Numbered from the stretch's first letter, positions 1 through 6,836 are shown. The stretch: DNA of 12,332 nt from an uncultured Alphaproteobacteria bacterium (GCA_946611025.1 CAMOCR010000016.1:1-12332); one strand, 5' to 3'. Numbers and translations are program-made. The notes: generated from the sequence alone by a model not told the origin.

Positions 1-85
1 ATTTTCACCGCAGGCGAAGCCAAGGGCTGAAAATTGAGTGTCCCGCCGTAGCGTTCCGCGAAGGCGGACGGAACAAATATCGTTT
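1..85. repeat. Inverted-repeat-rich leader upstream of tRNA-Val
   Basis: No coding region is visible. The stretch has several inverted repeats. ATTTTCA (1-7) pairs with TGAAAAT (28-34). CCGCC (43-47) pairs with GGCGG (63-67), extended by GT/AC beyond one bulged C. GTTCCG (53-58) pairs with CGGAAC (69-74). The last two stems interlock in pseudoknot order. It could be the end of a dispersed intergenic repeat or a structured leader. The window edge cuts it, so its full extent is unknown. I could not place a confident tRNA promoter in it. Confidence 0.4.
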
Positions 86-162
86 GGATGTGTGGCTCAG
101 TTGGTTAGAGCACTACGTTCACATCGTAGGGGTCGGCGGTTCGAGTCCGCCCACATCCACCA
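86..162 (+). tRNA. tRNA-Val (anticodon CAC)
   Basis: A complete 77-nt cloverleaf can be folded by eye. The acceptor stem GGATGTG pairs perfectly with CACATCC (152-158). The D-stem is GCTC/GAGC. The anticodon stem CTACG/CGTAG encloses loop TTCACAT, giving anticodon CAC, which reads the valine codon GTG. The variable loop has 5 nt. The T-stem GGCGG/CCGCC encloses TTCGAGT. The discriminator base is A159 and the CCA tail (160-162) is encoded in the DNA. A terminator follows at 201-225. Confidence 0.97.
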
Positions 163-200
163 CCCTTTGCCAATGCTTCGGGTGGCGAGCCACAAAAATT

Positions 201-225
201 AAATCGGCATTTCGCCGATTTTTTT
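201..225 (+). terminator. Intrinsic terminator after tRNA-Val
   Basis: AAATCGGC (201-208) and GCCGATTT (214-221) form an 8-bp stem with a 5-nt loop, followed by a T run on the plus strand. The A/T flanks on the other side mean it may also stop leftward transcripts from the small secreted-protein gene ending at 257. Between the tRNA and this hairpin, CCACCC (160-165, using the CCA tail) can pair with GGGTGG (180-185). Confidence 0.8.
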
Positions 226-258
226 ATTTGAACTTTGAACTCTGTACTTTGAACCTTT
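224..258. repeat. Degenerate 7-bp tandem repeat
   Basis: Consecutive heptamers read TTATTTG, AACTTTG, AACTCTG, TACTTTG, AACCTTT (224-258). The array lies between the tRNA terminator and the stop codon of the convergent small gene and just overlaps that stop codon. Short heptamer arrays occur in intergenic DNA of several bacterial groups; the function here is unknown. Confidence 0.5.
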
Positions 259-574
259 ACCGCAATCCCATCGCGCGACAACATGCAGATGCGGCGGTTT
301 TCCAATCGGGATATTGTTTGCCGGGGGTGCGCAAATCGGTCCATGGTTGCCAACCAGAACACTTTTTGGCGTTGCCCGTGCCGGTGCATTTGGCGTATCT
401 GCGTAATGAACATGTTTGGTTTGAAATCTTGCCAGTGTCGGTTGTGCATTTGACAACGACATTTTGATTTTTGGCATCACGCTGGCCCAGTTCCTTGGAC
501 GATAAAACCTGATACGCGTTTGCAGAAACAGCCGTTGCGATAACCATTAAACATGCGATAAATAATTTTTTCAT
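257..574 (-). CDS. Small secreted six-cysteine protein, unknown function
   Basis: This encodes 105 aa. The start at 574 is chosen because the protein then opens with a classical Sec signal peptide (MKK, hydrophobic core, ANA before residue 21) and has a G-rich ribosome site (AGGGG) just upstream. An in-frame upstream ATG at 667 would bury the signal peptide and overlap the preceding gene. The mature part is about 85 residues, basic, with six cysteines (43, 55, 63, 72, 98, 99) and several tryptophans (WQPW, DWK). An even cysteine number in an exported protein suggests a disulfide-stabilised fold (inference). I do not recognise the family. It is the last leftward gene after the muramidase, 61 bp away, and has its own well-formed promoter, so it may be expressed more strongly than the cluster before it. 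The C-terminus ends shortly after a CC pair. Confidence 0.75.
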   Translation of the reverse strand: MKKLFIACLMVIATAVSANAYQVLSSKELGQRDAKNQNVVVKCTTDTGKISNQTCSLRRYAKCTGTGNAKKCSGWQPWTDLRTPGKQYPDWKTAASACCRAMGLR

Positions 575-598
575 TTTTCCCCTGCTCTGTACATCACA

Positions 599-627
599 AT
601 TATACAATTTTTTTGAAATAAAAACAA
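599..627 (-). promoter_or_regulatory. Sigma-70-like promoter for the small six-Cys gene
   Basis: On the minus strand a perfect -10 box TATAAT (599-604) is preceded by TTGTTT (622-627) with the ideal 17-nt spacer. Transcription would start near 592, giving a short leader before the ATG at 574. It lies in the 61-bp gap after the muramidase gene. Confidence 0.65.
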
Positions 628-635
628 TGTGATTT

Positions 636-1736
636 TTATCGGTAAATTGGATTGGTTGGGACAACATGACACCCCGATGGTCGCAGAAGTTGTAAACCGT
701 TTAACCACCCATTCAAGAAAACATCTTGACTGGCATCGCGTGCAACGATATTAAGATAAAATTGTTCACGATTATTTGTGTAAACATCTGCAAAGTCGCC
801 AACAAAATGTTCGGCGGCATAAATTGTCGCATCGTCAATTTTGCCACTTTGTTCCACGCCCAATGCCGCCTGGAATTGTTTTATTCCAGTTATCGATCCC
901 GACCCAGACATGCCCCATAACAAATATCCACGAAACGCATCGGGTAATTTATTGACATTATGCGCGGTATAAACATTGGTATAATATAAATCTTCGACTT
1001 TGCTGCGGGTAATGTTTTTCATGTCAATACCGGCACACAGACCATTTGATGCACAACCATAGCATGTATATCCACCATGGTCGTTGGGATGGCTGCCACA
1101 TGAACCTTCTTTGCGGAAAGATGTAATCATAAATTTTTCAAACGCGGGGTCTGATTGTGCATATCGACCCGATGTCAAAATTTTGTCGCCCCAATGATGA
1201 TTGTGTTCGGGTGGTGTGCAACCGCCGTTGTGTGTTTTCAAGTTATATTTTGCAATATTTTCTGGGGTTAATGCCGCCCGCATATATGGCACCCCATTGT
1301 AAGATGTTGGCGAATGATTTGTTGAATATATTGAACCATATTTTGTGCCGGTATCGGTGTGGGTTGTGTCTGCATTTGGACAATTTTCGGCATCCGCCGG
1401 ATAGTTTTTACAATAAACATTTAACGGTTGTGTGTTAAACGCATGTAATCTTTGTACTTCGGCCTTGTATGCCATGCTTTCCAATTCTTTTTGTTCTGCG
1501 ATTGTAAGGTCTGCAAATGCAGACGCATTAAAATATGGGCGATACCCCTGCTCTTTATTTTCCATGCGTTCAACGAACGTGGCGTCTGCAACGGTTTTTG
1601 GGAAAGACGCAACGGTCAAAAAAGATTTGTTCGATAAACTCTGTTTAATTGCGTTTGCATATTGCGAAAACGCGAACGTGTTGCCGCACAATATTGTTGA
1701 TATGCCAAATAAAAAAACAATGGTTTTTGTTTTCAT
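636..1736 (-). CDS. Exported GH108-type peptidoglycan muramidase with a PG-binding-like C-terminus
   Basis: This encodes 366 aa. A Sec signal peptide covers about residues 1-22 (cut near TFA/FSQ). Residues 45-80 carry a motif shared with the 290-aa protein encoded at 4778-5650. From about residue 195 it resembles glycoside hydrolase family 108 (N-acetylmuramidase): an F-E-K-F helix, then RKEG (208-211) with the likely catalytic E210, then PNDHGGYT (217-224), matching the family's EGG...D-GG-T pattern but with Ser replacing the second Gly. Residues about 247-350 match the second half (YYTNVY, LPDAFRGYLLWG, then a QFQAALGV...GKIDDAT stretch typical of the linked peptidoglycan-binding domain). 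An extra cysteine-rich insertion (C213, C225, C228, C234) is unusual. It should cut glycan strands in the periplasm. The start codon overlaps the upstream stop codon (TAATG), implying translational coupling to the 689-aa protein. It could serve to open the wall for an envelope machine or act as a toxin; context favours the former. Confidence 0.8.
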   Translation of the reverse strand: MKTKTIVFLFGISTILCGNTFAFSQYANAIKQSLSNKSFLTVASFPKTVADATFVERMENKEQGYRPYFNASAFADLTIAEQKELESMAYKAEVQRLHAFNTQPLNVYCKNYPADAENCPNADTTHTDTGTKYGSIYSTNHSPTSYNGVPYMRAALTPENIAKYNLKTHNGGCTPPEHNHHWGDKILTSGRYAQSDPAFEKFMITSFRKEGSCGSHPNDHGGYTCYGCASNGLCAGIDMKNITRSKVEDLYYTNVYTAHNVNKLPDAFRGYLLWGMSGSGSITGIKQFQAALGVEQSGKIDDATIYAAEHFVGDFADVYTNNREQFYLNIVARDASQDVFLNGWLNGLQLLRPSGCHVVPTNPIYR

Positions 1737-3805
1737 TATTCAACGGTTGTCCATGGTGTGTCGTTCATAATCAGGTAATACAGTTCCGGATGATTGTTTG
1801 GGTTGCGCAGGACGGGACGCACAACATAAATATCAACATTGCACGGGTGGGCGCCGTTGTCATCCATTGTTTCAATCAAATCGGTATGAAATTTTTCGGC
1901 AAAATCCATGGCCTGTAAATATGCGGCATCATCGTCTTCGGGGGCGGTCGAACTGCCGTACCATAACAACCACATGCCATAGTTCACAACATTTTCTTGA
2001 CCCTGTAAATCATCGGCAGAAAGCAATAACAACGGTTTGAAATCAACACCATTGGTAAAATCGCCGGTACTGGTTTCTGCCCAATCGTACATGTCGCCGG
2101 CAATTTTTATAGCACTGTACAGTATGCCCAATTTGGCCTCTGCGCGTCCCAATGTGCCAATGTTGCGCATTGTTGATTGAAACAACCAATCGCGTACCCG
2201 CCCCGATGTCATTGATTGTCGCGCGATTTTTGCACCGTGTTTTATTGCCTTGTTGCCCTTGGCGGTGGCGCGGATGGTGGGCAATGCGCGGGTTAACACA
2301 TTGCCGGTCAATTTGCGCTTTTTTAGTGCTGTGCTAAAATTTTTATATGAACGGCGATATTCTTGTAATTCGGAAAATGCCTTGCGCGCATCGGCATATT
2401 TTTCAACATCTTTGTCTGCTTTAATTGCCTGTTTCATCTCTTTGGACAATGTTTCACTTTCTTTTTCCAGACGTTTCAAATCATCGGCATATTTTGATGC
2501 ATCGCCCAATTTTTCAATGTCGCGTAATTCGTGAGAAACGGTTTCTAATTCCTTGGCTTTTTCAGCATATTTTGCCGGATTTTTAACACGATTTATTTTT
2601 GATAATTCTTTTTCCAGTGTTTGGTATTTTTTTATTCGCGCAATGGCGGTTTCTGTTCTGGTAAACTTGGTTTCTTGGATAATGTAATCTTGAACTGCTT
2701 TTTTTGTTGCTTTTTCCAGGGTTTCGATTTCTTTTGAAAATTTCGATGTATCGCTTAATTTATCAATTTCGCGCAGTTCGTGTAAAACCGATTCCATTTC
2801 GTTGGTTTTTTCAGCGTATTTGGCGGCATCGCGAACACGGTCAATTTGCCGTAATTCTTGCTCTAATTTTTTATATTTTTTCAAACGTTCCAGGGTTTTT
2901 ATGCGACTTGGTGCCGTGATAATTTCTTTTAACCCACGCATTGCACGTGTTGCGCGTGCAGATTTTGTTACACCCGCAATTACTGTGCCGCCCCCGGCGG
3001 TTGCCACAGTTATAACAACATCCAACGCAATTTCGGCATATGAGACCCATCGCAAACTGACATCGCCGGCAACATAGTAATCGTTTGTATCATCTTCGCC
3101 GGTTGCGTCTTTTAATCCAACGGTTTTAACAACCGCCCGATTTATTGGTTTTTTGTCGCGGGCAAATGCACTTTTGTCGGTGCATGATGAATTTTTTGGA
3201 TACAGTGAATCAACATTGTCATATATGTACTGTAATGAAATTGTATTGTTTTTATCGGGACCAACAAATTTATCCAACGCGCCGTGTTCGGTCACCATAA
3301 TCGCATACCATGCCGGGTCAGTATTTGTCCAAACAGAATTGTCATCAATTGCACCAATGCGTGGACTGGGGGTGTTTAATGAATCGGTGTTGCGCTTGGT
3401 CGCGATATCGATTCGTTGCTGTAATATTTTTGGTTGGGTGGCATAGTTTATGGTGATTTCACGACCGTGCGGAAAAGTATATTTAATTGGTTGCAATCGA
3501 ATGTGTTCGTCATCGGCGATGTTTTGTATTTCGGGACACGCCAAAACAGCCTGTAAAACGTCCGCTTGGGCAAATGTGGTTTGTATCCATTGTTGAACAG
3601 TTTGTTCATCATCGGTTTCACTGATTTGATTCGCGTTTTTTACCAAGGCATTTGCAAACGCCGCCGTTGCGCATGGTGTGTCTGCGACATTGTCGTATAA
3701 AATCTGGTCGATTGTGCGAAATGTGTCATCGGGCTGAAAATCATCTGGTGCCGCGAATGCGTTTATTGTAAAAAAAAGCGAAATTACCAGGGCGCTGTAT
3801 TTCAT
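1736..3805 (-). CDS. Exported helical-repeat protein, unknown function
   Basis: This encodes 689 aa. The signal peptide is about residues 1-18 (MKYSALVISL..., cut after AFA). Residues about 20-250 form an apparently globular, Asp-rich region with a few cysteines (45, 90, 208). A Gly-rich hydrophobic stretch follows at about 257-279, possibly membrane-spanning. Residues about 300-495 are highly charged and helical, with two clear imperfect repeats: about 308-366 and 391-449, offset by 83 residues, each with a KKYxxLExEL opening, a KYAEK core and a LHELRxI or SHELRDI turn. A weaker third copy (around KYADARK, 469-475) may follow. Residues about 540-689 are again globular with hydrophobic patches (PLLLLS, YGMWLLWYG). 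The shape suggests a rod or coiled-coil spacer between two domains. I do not recognise the family. It starts 6 nt after the 319-aa gene and overlaps the muramidase gene by 1 nt, so it is part of the same operon. Confidence 0.75.
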   Translation of the reverse strand: MKYSALVISLFFTINAFAAPDDFQPDDTFRTIDQILYDNVADTPCATAAFANALVKNANQISETDDEQTVQQWIQTTFAQADVLQAVLACPEIQNIADDEHIRLQPIKYTFPHGREITINYATQPKILQQRIDIATKRNTDSLNTPSPRIGAIDDNSVWTNTDPAWYAIMVTEHGALDKFVGPDKNNTISLQYIYDNVDSLYPKNSSCTDKSAFARDKKPINRAVVKTVGLKDATGEDDTNDYYVAGDVSLRWVSYAEIALDVVITVATAGGGTVIAGVTKSARATRAMRGLKEIITAPSRIKTLERLKKYKKLEQELRQIDRVRDAAKYAEKTNEMESVLHELREIDKLSDTSKFSKEIETLEKATKKAVQDYIIQETKFTRTETAIARIKKYQTLEKELSKINRVKNPAKYAEKAKELETVSHELRDIEKLGDASKYADDLKRLEKESETLSKEMKQAIKADKDVEKYADARKAFSELQEYRRSYKNFSTALKKRKLTGNVLTRALPTIRATAKGNKAIKHGAKIARQSMTSGRVRDWLFQSTMRNIGTLGRAEAKLGILYSAIKIAGDMYDWAETSTGDFTNGVDFKPLLLLSADDLQGQENVVNYGMWLLWYGSSTAPEDDDAAYLQAMDFAEKFHTDLIETMDDNGAHPCNVDIYVVRPVLRNPNNHPELYYLIMNDTPWTTVE

Positions 3806-3811
3806 TTATTA

Positions 3812-4771
3812 TTACTCGATAATTTCTGGACCAGACAAAACCGTCACTTGTTTAATATCGGTTGTTATTGTTTTGGGGTCAAATAGCCAAAAGAAAAACT
3901 CAGGTAGCGACACCCATCCAGATATATCGGTGCGTGGTGCTGGAATAGAATCAATGGCAACCTGGTAAACGGCAAGTTTTGATTGATCTGTATCAACACA
4001 TGCGGTATGACGTAATTTTTCTGCAAAGGCGACGGTTTCACGGTGTCCGGTATTGTAATCTTTATAGACAACGACAGATTCTACTACACCCGCGGTACTG
4101 GTTATAAGCAACCCTGGAAACGCACGTGTTCTTCCATTCAATGGTAGGTCCAGGAAGAATTTGGTGGTTTTTGGTATTTCTGGGGCGGCCGCGTGTACCG
4201 CATCATTTACCCCCCAGTCAGATAACTCTTTTAAATCTGGAATGTGTGGCGAACATTCTTTTGTAAAGAAATAGTCCTTGGTTATATCTTCTCTTTTTAT
4301 AACATCACCGGGTTTATAAGACAGATTATTAATCACCAAAATTGCGTTTGGTCTGTCAAGTTTTTCGGGGCTTACATTTGCAAGTAAACTATATGAATTA
4401 ACGACCAGTTCAAAATTTTGTTGTGCGGTATCATTGGTCACGGTAAACGGAATTGTGAATTCTTGGGCATCAATAATTTCGTTTGTTTTCTGGGTATCGT
4501 TTGCAATATTGCAATATTTTTCCAGGTTTTTATTAACCAAAGAATAAAATTCTGTTTTGTTGTTATCAATTATACTTTGCAATTGTGATTGGCTCATCAT
4601 CAAGTCAAATGACCACGAATCCTTGTCCTTGATAATATTAACAAATGGTTTAACGAATGATTCTTGGGCTTGACCAATTTGTTTAACACAACTTATGTCG
4701 CAAAATGCCCCATGTGTGATACACATCAATGATATAATTGAAAAAACAAAAATGCTTCTGTGCAATTTCAT
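3812..4771 (-). CDS. Exported protein, unknown function
   Basis: This encodes 319 aa. A basic, hydrophobic N-terminus (MKLHRSIFVFSII...) ends near residue 24 (HGAFC/DISC) and looks like a Sec signal peptide; the sequence before the cysteine is not a good lipobox, so a lipoprotein is unlikely. The mature chain is probably mixed alpha/beta, with four cysteines (28, 87, 173, 258), beta-strand-like segments such as AILVINNL and VVESVVVY, and a hydrophobic aromatic patch FFFWLF near 292-297. No enzyme motif is recognised. It sits 6 nt after the 290-aa gene and 6 nt before the 689-aa gene, so the three are almost certainly co-transcribed and may form one complex. The ribosome site is weak, which fits translational coupling. 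Confidence 0.72.
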   Translation of the reverse strand: MKLHRSIFVFSIISLMCITHGAFCDISCVKQIGQAQESFVKPFVNIIKDKDSWSFDLMMSQSQLQSIIDNNKTEFYSLVNKNLEKYCNIANDTQKTNEIIDAQEFTIPFTVTNDTAQQNFELVVNSYSLLANVSPEKLDRPNAILVINNLSYKPGDVIKREDITKDYFFTKECSPHIPDLKELSDWGVNDAVHAAAPEIPKTTKFFLDLPLNGRTRAFPGLLITSTAGVVESVVVYKDYNTGHRETVAFAEKLRHTACVDTDQSKLAVYQVAIDSIPAPRTDISGWVSLPEFFFWLFDPKTITTDIKQVTVLSGPEIIE

Positions 4772-4777
4772 CTTGTG

Positions 4778-5650
4778 TTATCCACGCAAAAACAACCGAA
4801 TTATACTGTTTCCCCCAGAATTTTGCGTAATGGTATTTTGTTGACAGCGCGCAGAATTAGGGTTTCGTGTGCAATATTTTTGCCAATATTCGTCTTCGCT
4901 TTCAATTGTCATACCGCGATATGCAGACGCGTCTTTGAACGGTTCATATCCGCTTTGCAATGCATCCATGCGTTCGGTAAATGACAAATCGGCAAATGTG
5001 GTTGGGTATTCGGTTTTTACAATCTTTTCATTTCCCGCGCCGTTTGCCGCCTGTAAATCTTTTAATTCTTGGATGCGGTCTTTGCGTTCGCGTTGCCATT
5101 CTTCGCCGTTCCATGTGCCATCGCGCCGTTCGTATGGGTTTTGTATTTCAAATTCGGGGGCGTTGTATTCGGGGTTTGCAACCGTTGCACCCGGAAATGA
5201 AACCATGCCATTTGGCACCGCAATCGAATATGTCGCCAGGTATGAATCAAATTCGCTGTCAATATAGCCGGCACACGATGTCGCGTAATTATGCCCCGGC
5301 ATGCGTGATAATTGCAGCATTACGACCGGACGAACATCAGACAACATCATACCAACACAATTGTTGTTCAATGAACAATACGAAGATATCAACGCGCCAA
5401 CGGTTGCCTGGCAATCGCTGGATGTTAATTCGGGACCCGTCACATATACCGGCTGGGGAAACTTTTGATTATACGGACTGTTTTTGGTCCAAAATGGGTT
5501 TGATGAATAATCTTGGACATTTTGAATCAGCCCATATTGTGATATTGGACGAATGTTATTACCGTTCATAAGCGAATTGACCGCCGCATGCGATGCCGAC
5601 ACAGAAAAAGCCCCTGTGGCAATTAATGCAAAAAATATGTGTTGTTTCAT
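4778..5650 (-). CDS. Exported protein sharing a motif with the muramidase, unknown function
   Basis: This encodes 290 aa. The signal peptide is about residues 1-22 (MKQHIFFALIATGAFS..., cut near SHA/AVN). The mature N-terminal half has cysteines at 80, 92, 98 and 126, probably disulfide-forming. A charged, helical linker rich in Glu/Arg/Lys runs about 172-212. Residues about 215-250 contain the pattern P-x-T-x-A-D-x-x-F-x-E-R-M ... G-Y-x-P ... A-S-A ... T-I, which aligns without gaps to residues 45-80 of the muramidase at 636-1736. Both proteins then have a short Cys-Pro-rich tract (YCTRNPNSARC here). The gene starts 27 nt after the prepilin peptidase with AGAAGAGA before the ATG and a further AGGAG upstream. 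No known family is recognised; a structural or partner-binding role in the envelope is the best guess. Confidence 0.73.
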   Translation of the reverse strand: MKQHIFFALIATGAFSVSASHAAVNSLMNGNNIRPISQYGLIQNVQDYSSNPFWTKNSPYNQKFPQPVYVTGPELTSSDCQATVGALISSYCSLNNNCVGMMLSDVRPVVMLQLSRMPGHNYATSCAGYIDSEFDSYLATYSIAVPNGMVSFPGATVANPEYNAPEFEIQNPYERRDGTWNGEEWQRERKDRIQELKDLQAANGAGNEKIVKTEYPTTFADLSFTERMDALQSGYEPFKDASAYRGMTIESEDEYWQKYCTRNPNSARCQQNTITQNSGGNSIIRLFLRG

Positions 5651-5677
5651 TCTCTTCTGCCGCTCCTGTTATGTGTA

Positions 5678-6151
5678 TTATATCAAAAAAGCCATTGCGA
5701 TTAAAGCCAAAATTGCGCCCATGAAAAAGAACGGTGCAAATGGAATATAACGTTGTTTTTTTATTCCCGCCCAAATGGAGCCGAATATACATGCGCCAAT
5801 CAATGCAATCGCCAACCCGTTTGTTCCCAACCACAGTCCACCGGTTGCCAATAATTTAATATCGCCCATGCCGATTGGAATTGGGAAGTCTTGGTCTTTT
5901 TTGTGTCCCAACCAATCAAAGACAAAGCCCACACCGGCACTTAGCACATAACCCATTACGGCACCGATTGTGGCAAATTTTATGCCAACAAACCAATGTG
6001 GGAAAAATGTCACAACCACTAACCCAATCAAAAACAGCGGAATTAAATATGCGTCCGGAATGATGCGGCGGCGGAAATCAGCCACAGAAATCGCAATCGC
6101 GCATATCGTTGCGATGACAAATAACAGTCCAAAAAATAAATAAAAAAACAT
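5678..6151 (-). CDS. Prepilin peptidase, A24 family, minimal (CpaA/TadV-like)
   Basis: This encodes 157 aa, nearly all hydrophobic with about six likely membrane segments. It has the two catalytic aspartates of the A24 aspartyl peptidases: D25 in ADFRRRIIPD and D97 in the GMGDIK motif (94-99), which matches the family signature GxGD. It lacks the N-terminal methyltransferase domain and its cysteine motif, so it resembles the short CpaA/TadV type rather than full PilD. The enzyme sits in the inner membrane and cuts the leader peptides of type IV pilins and pseudopilins. No pilin, assembly ATPase or secretin gene is visible in this window, so its substrate must lie elsewhere. The ribosome site AAGGGAG lies just before the ATG. 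It heads the leftward cluster and is divergent from gcrA. Confidence 0.88.
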   Translation of the reverse strand: MFFYLFFGLLFVIATICAIAISVADFRRRIIPDAYLIPLFLIGLVVVTFFPHWFVGIKFATIGAVMGYVLSAGVGFVFDWLGHKKDQDFPIPIGMGDIKLLATGGLWLGTNGLAIALIGACIFGSIWAGIKKQRYIPFAPFFFMGAILALIAMAFLI

Positions 6152-6182
6152 GTTTTTCTCCCTTGCCTTTCGAATCGGAACT

Positions 6183-6188
6183 ATGATA
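6183..6188 (-). promoter_or_regulatory. Possible -10 box for the prepilin peptidase operon
   Basis: On the minus strand TATCAT (5 of 6 to consensus) lies about 32 nt upstream of the ATG at 6151. No good -35 box sits at the right distance (CTATTA at 17 nt). It is in the 73-bp divergent gap shared with gcrA, so the two transcription units may be co-regulated. Confidence 0.3.
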
Positions 6189-6197
6189 CACTTATCT

Positions 6198-6203
6198 TAT
6201 AAT
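6198..6203 (+). promoter_or_regulatory. Possible -10 box for gcrA
   Basis: A perfect TATAAT lies 22 nt upstream of the gcrA ATG, with only a weak -35 region. A GAATC site (6172-6176), the GANTC sequence methylated by CcrM in many Alphaproteobacteria, overlaps the expected -35 position. The leader would be very short, about 15 nt, just covering the AAGGA ribosome site. Confidence 0.4.
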
Positions 6204-6224
6204 AATAATAGCAAGGATTTTATC

Positions 6225-6818
6225 ATGAGTAAAGGCTGGGATAATACCGCACTGAAAAAATTAAAGGCACTGGTTGGCAAGGGGTTGTCGACTGCCGAAA
6301 TCGGCAAGCGTTTAGGAATGTCGAAAAACGCCATCGTTGGCAAACTGAATCGTTTGGGTTGGAATGCCAAGGCGGGCGCAACAACCACAACAACAAAAAC
6401 ATCAACAAAGACGACCAAATCAACATCAGTGGCTAAGGCTAAGTCAACATCGAAAACTGTGACTAAAAAGCCGGTGGCCAAGGCACCAGCCAAGAAAACG
6501 GCAACGCCAAAAACGACCGCAAAAAAAACATCGACCGAAAAATCGGTCAAGGCACCGGCGAAAAAGGCAGCCGCGGCGGATGATGAATCTAAAAAGGTTT
6601 CAAAAACCACAATGGCAAAAAACCTGGCGATGCATCAGCGCATTATTCAGCATTCGCTGGAAATGGCTAACTTAAAGCCAAATCAATGTCGTTGGCCAAT
6701 CGGGGATCCGGATTCCGAAAATTTTCATTTTTGTGGAAAATCGGTATTCACGGGTAAACCATATTGCTATGAACATTGCAGATTGGCATACCAATTCACA
6801 CCACCAAAAAAGAAATAA
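6225..6818 (+). CDS. gcrA: GcrA cell-cycle regulator
   Basis: This encodes 197 aa. The start at 6225 has AAGGA upstream at good spacing, and the protein then begins directly with the conserved N-terminal DNA-binding domain: W5, then LSTAEIGKRLG...SKNAIVGKLNRLG (about 21-45), the helix-turn-helix of GcrA. Residues about 50-130 form a long Lys/Thr/Ala-rich, histone-H1-like linker with KKPVAKAPAKK-type repeats, longer than the usual linker. Residues about 155-190 are the conserved C-terminal domain: CRWPIGDP, FHFCG, YCYEH, with C155, C170, C181 and H184/C185 as possible metal ligands. GcrA works with sigma-70 RNA polymerase at promoters carrying CcrM-methylated GANTC sites to drive cell-cycle genes (knowledge from Caulobacter). 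It is followed 18 nt later by the 678-aa membrane protein gene, an arrangement worth noting. Confidence 0.95.
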   Translation: MSKGWDNTALKKLKALVGKGLSTAEIGKRLGMSKNAIVGKLNRLGWNAKAGATTTTTKTSTKTTKSTSVAKAKSTSKTVTKKPVAKAPAKKTATPKTTAKKTSTEKSVKAPAKKAAAADDESKKVSKTTMAKNLAMHQRIIQHSLEMANLKPNQCRWPIGDPDSENFHFCGKSVFTGKPYCYEHCRLAYQFTPPKKK

Positions 6819-6836
6819 CAACAACGGGGATACAAC

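Noticed and set aside
4700..4771. Lipoprotein signal in the 319-aa protein because of a cysteine near residue 24
   Set aside because: The residues before the cysteine (HGAF) do not fit the lipobox; an ordinary signal peptide is more likely.
5677..5682. Exact TATAAT on the minus strand at the end of the prepilin peptidase gene, possible internal promoter
   Set aside because: The -35 region at 17 nt (TTTAAT) is poor and the box overlaps the stop codon, so chance is likely; the operon spacing suggests read-through.
6197..6610. Hydrophobic Val/Ala/Phe-rich minus-strand frame opposite gcrA
   Set aside because: It is the antisense of the Lys/Thr/Ala-rich linker of GcrA; hydrophobicity is an artefact of the complement.
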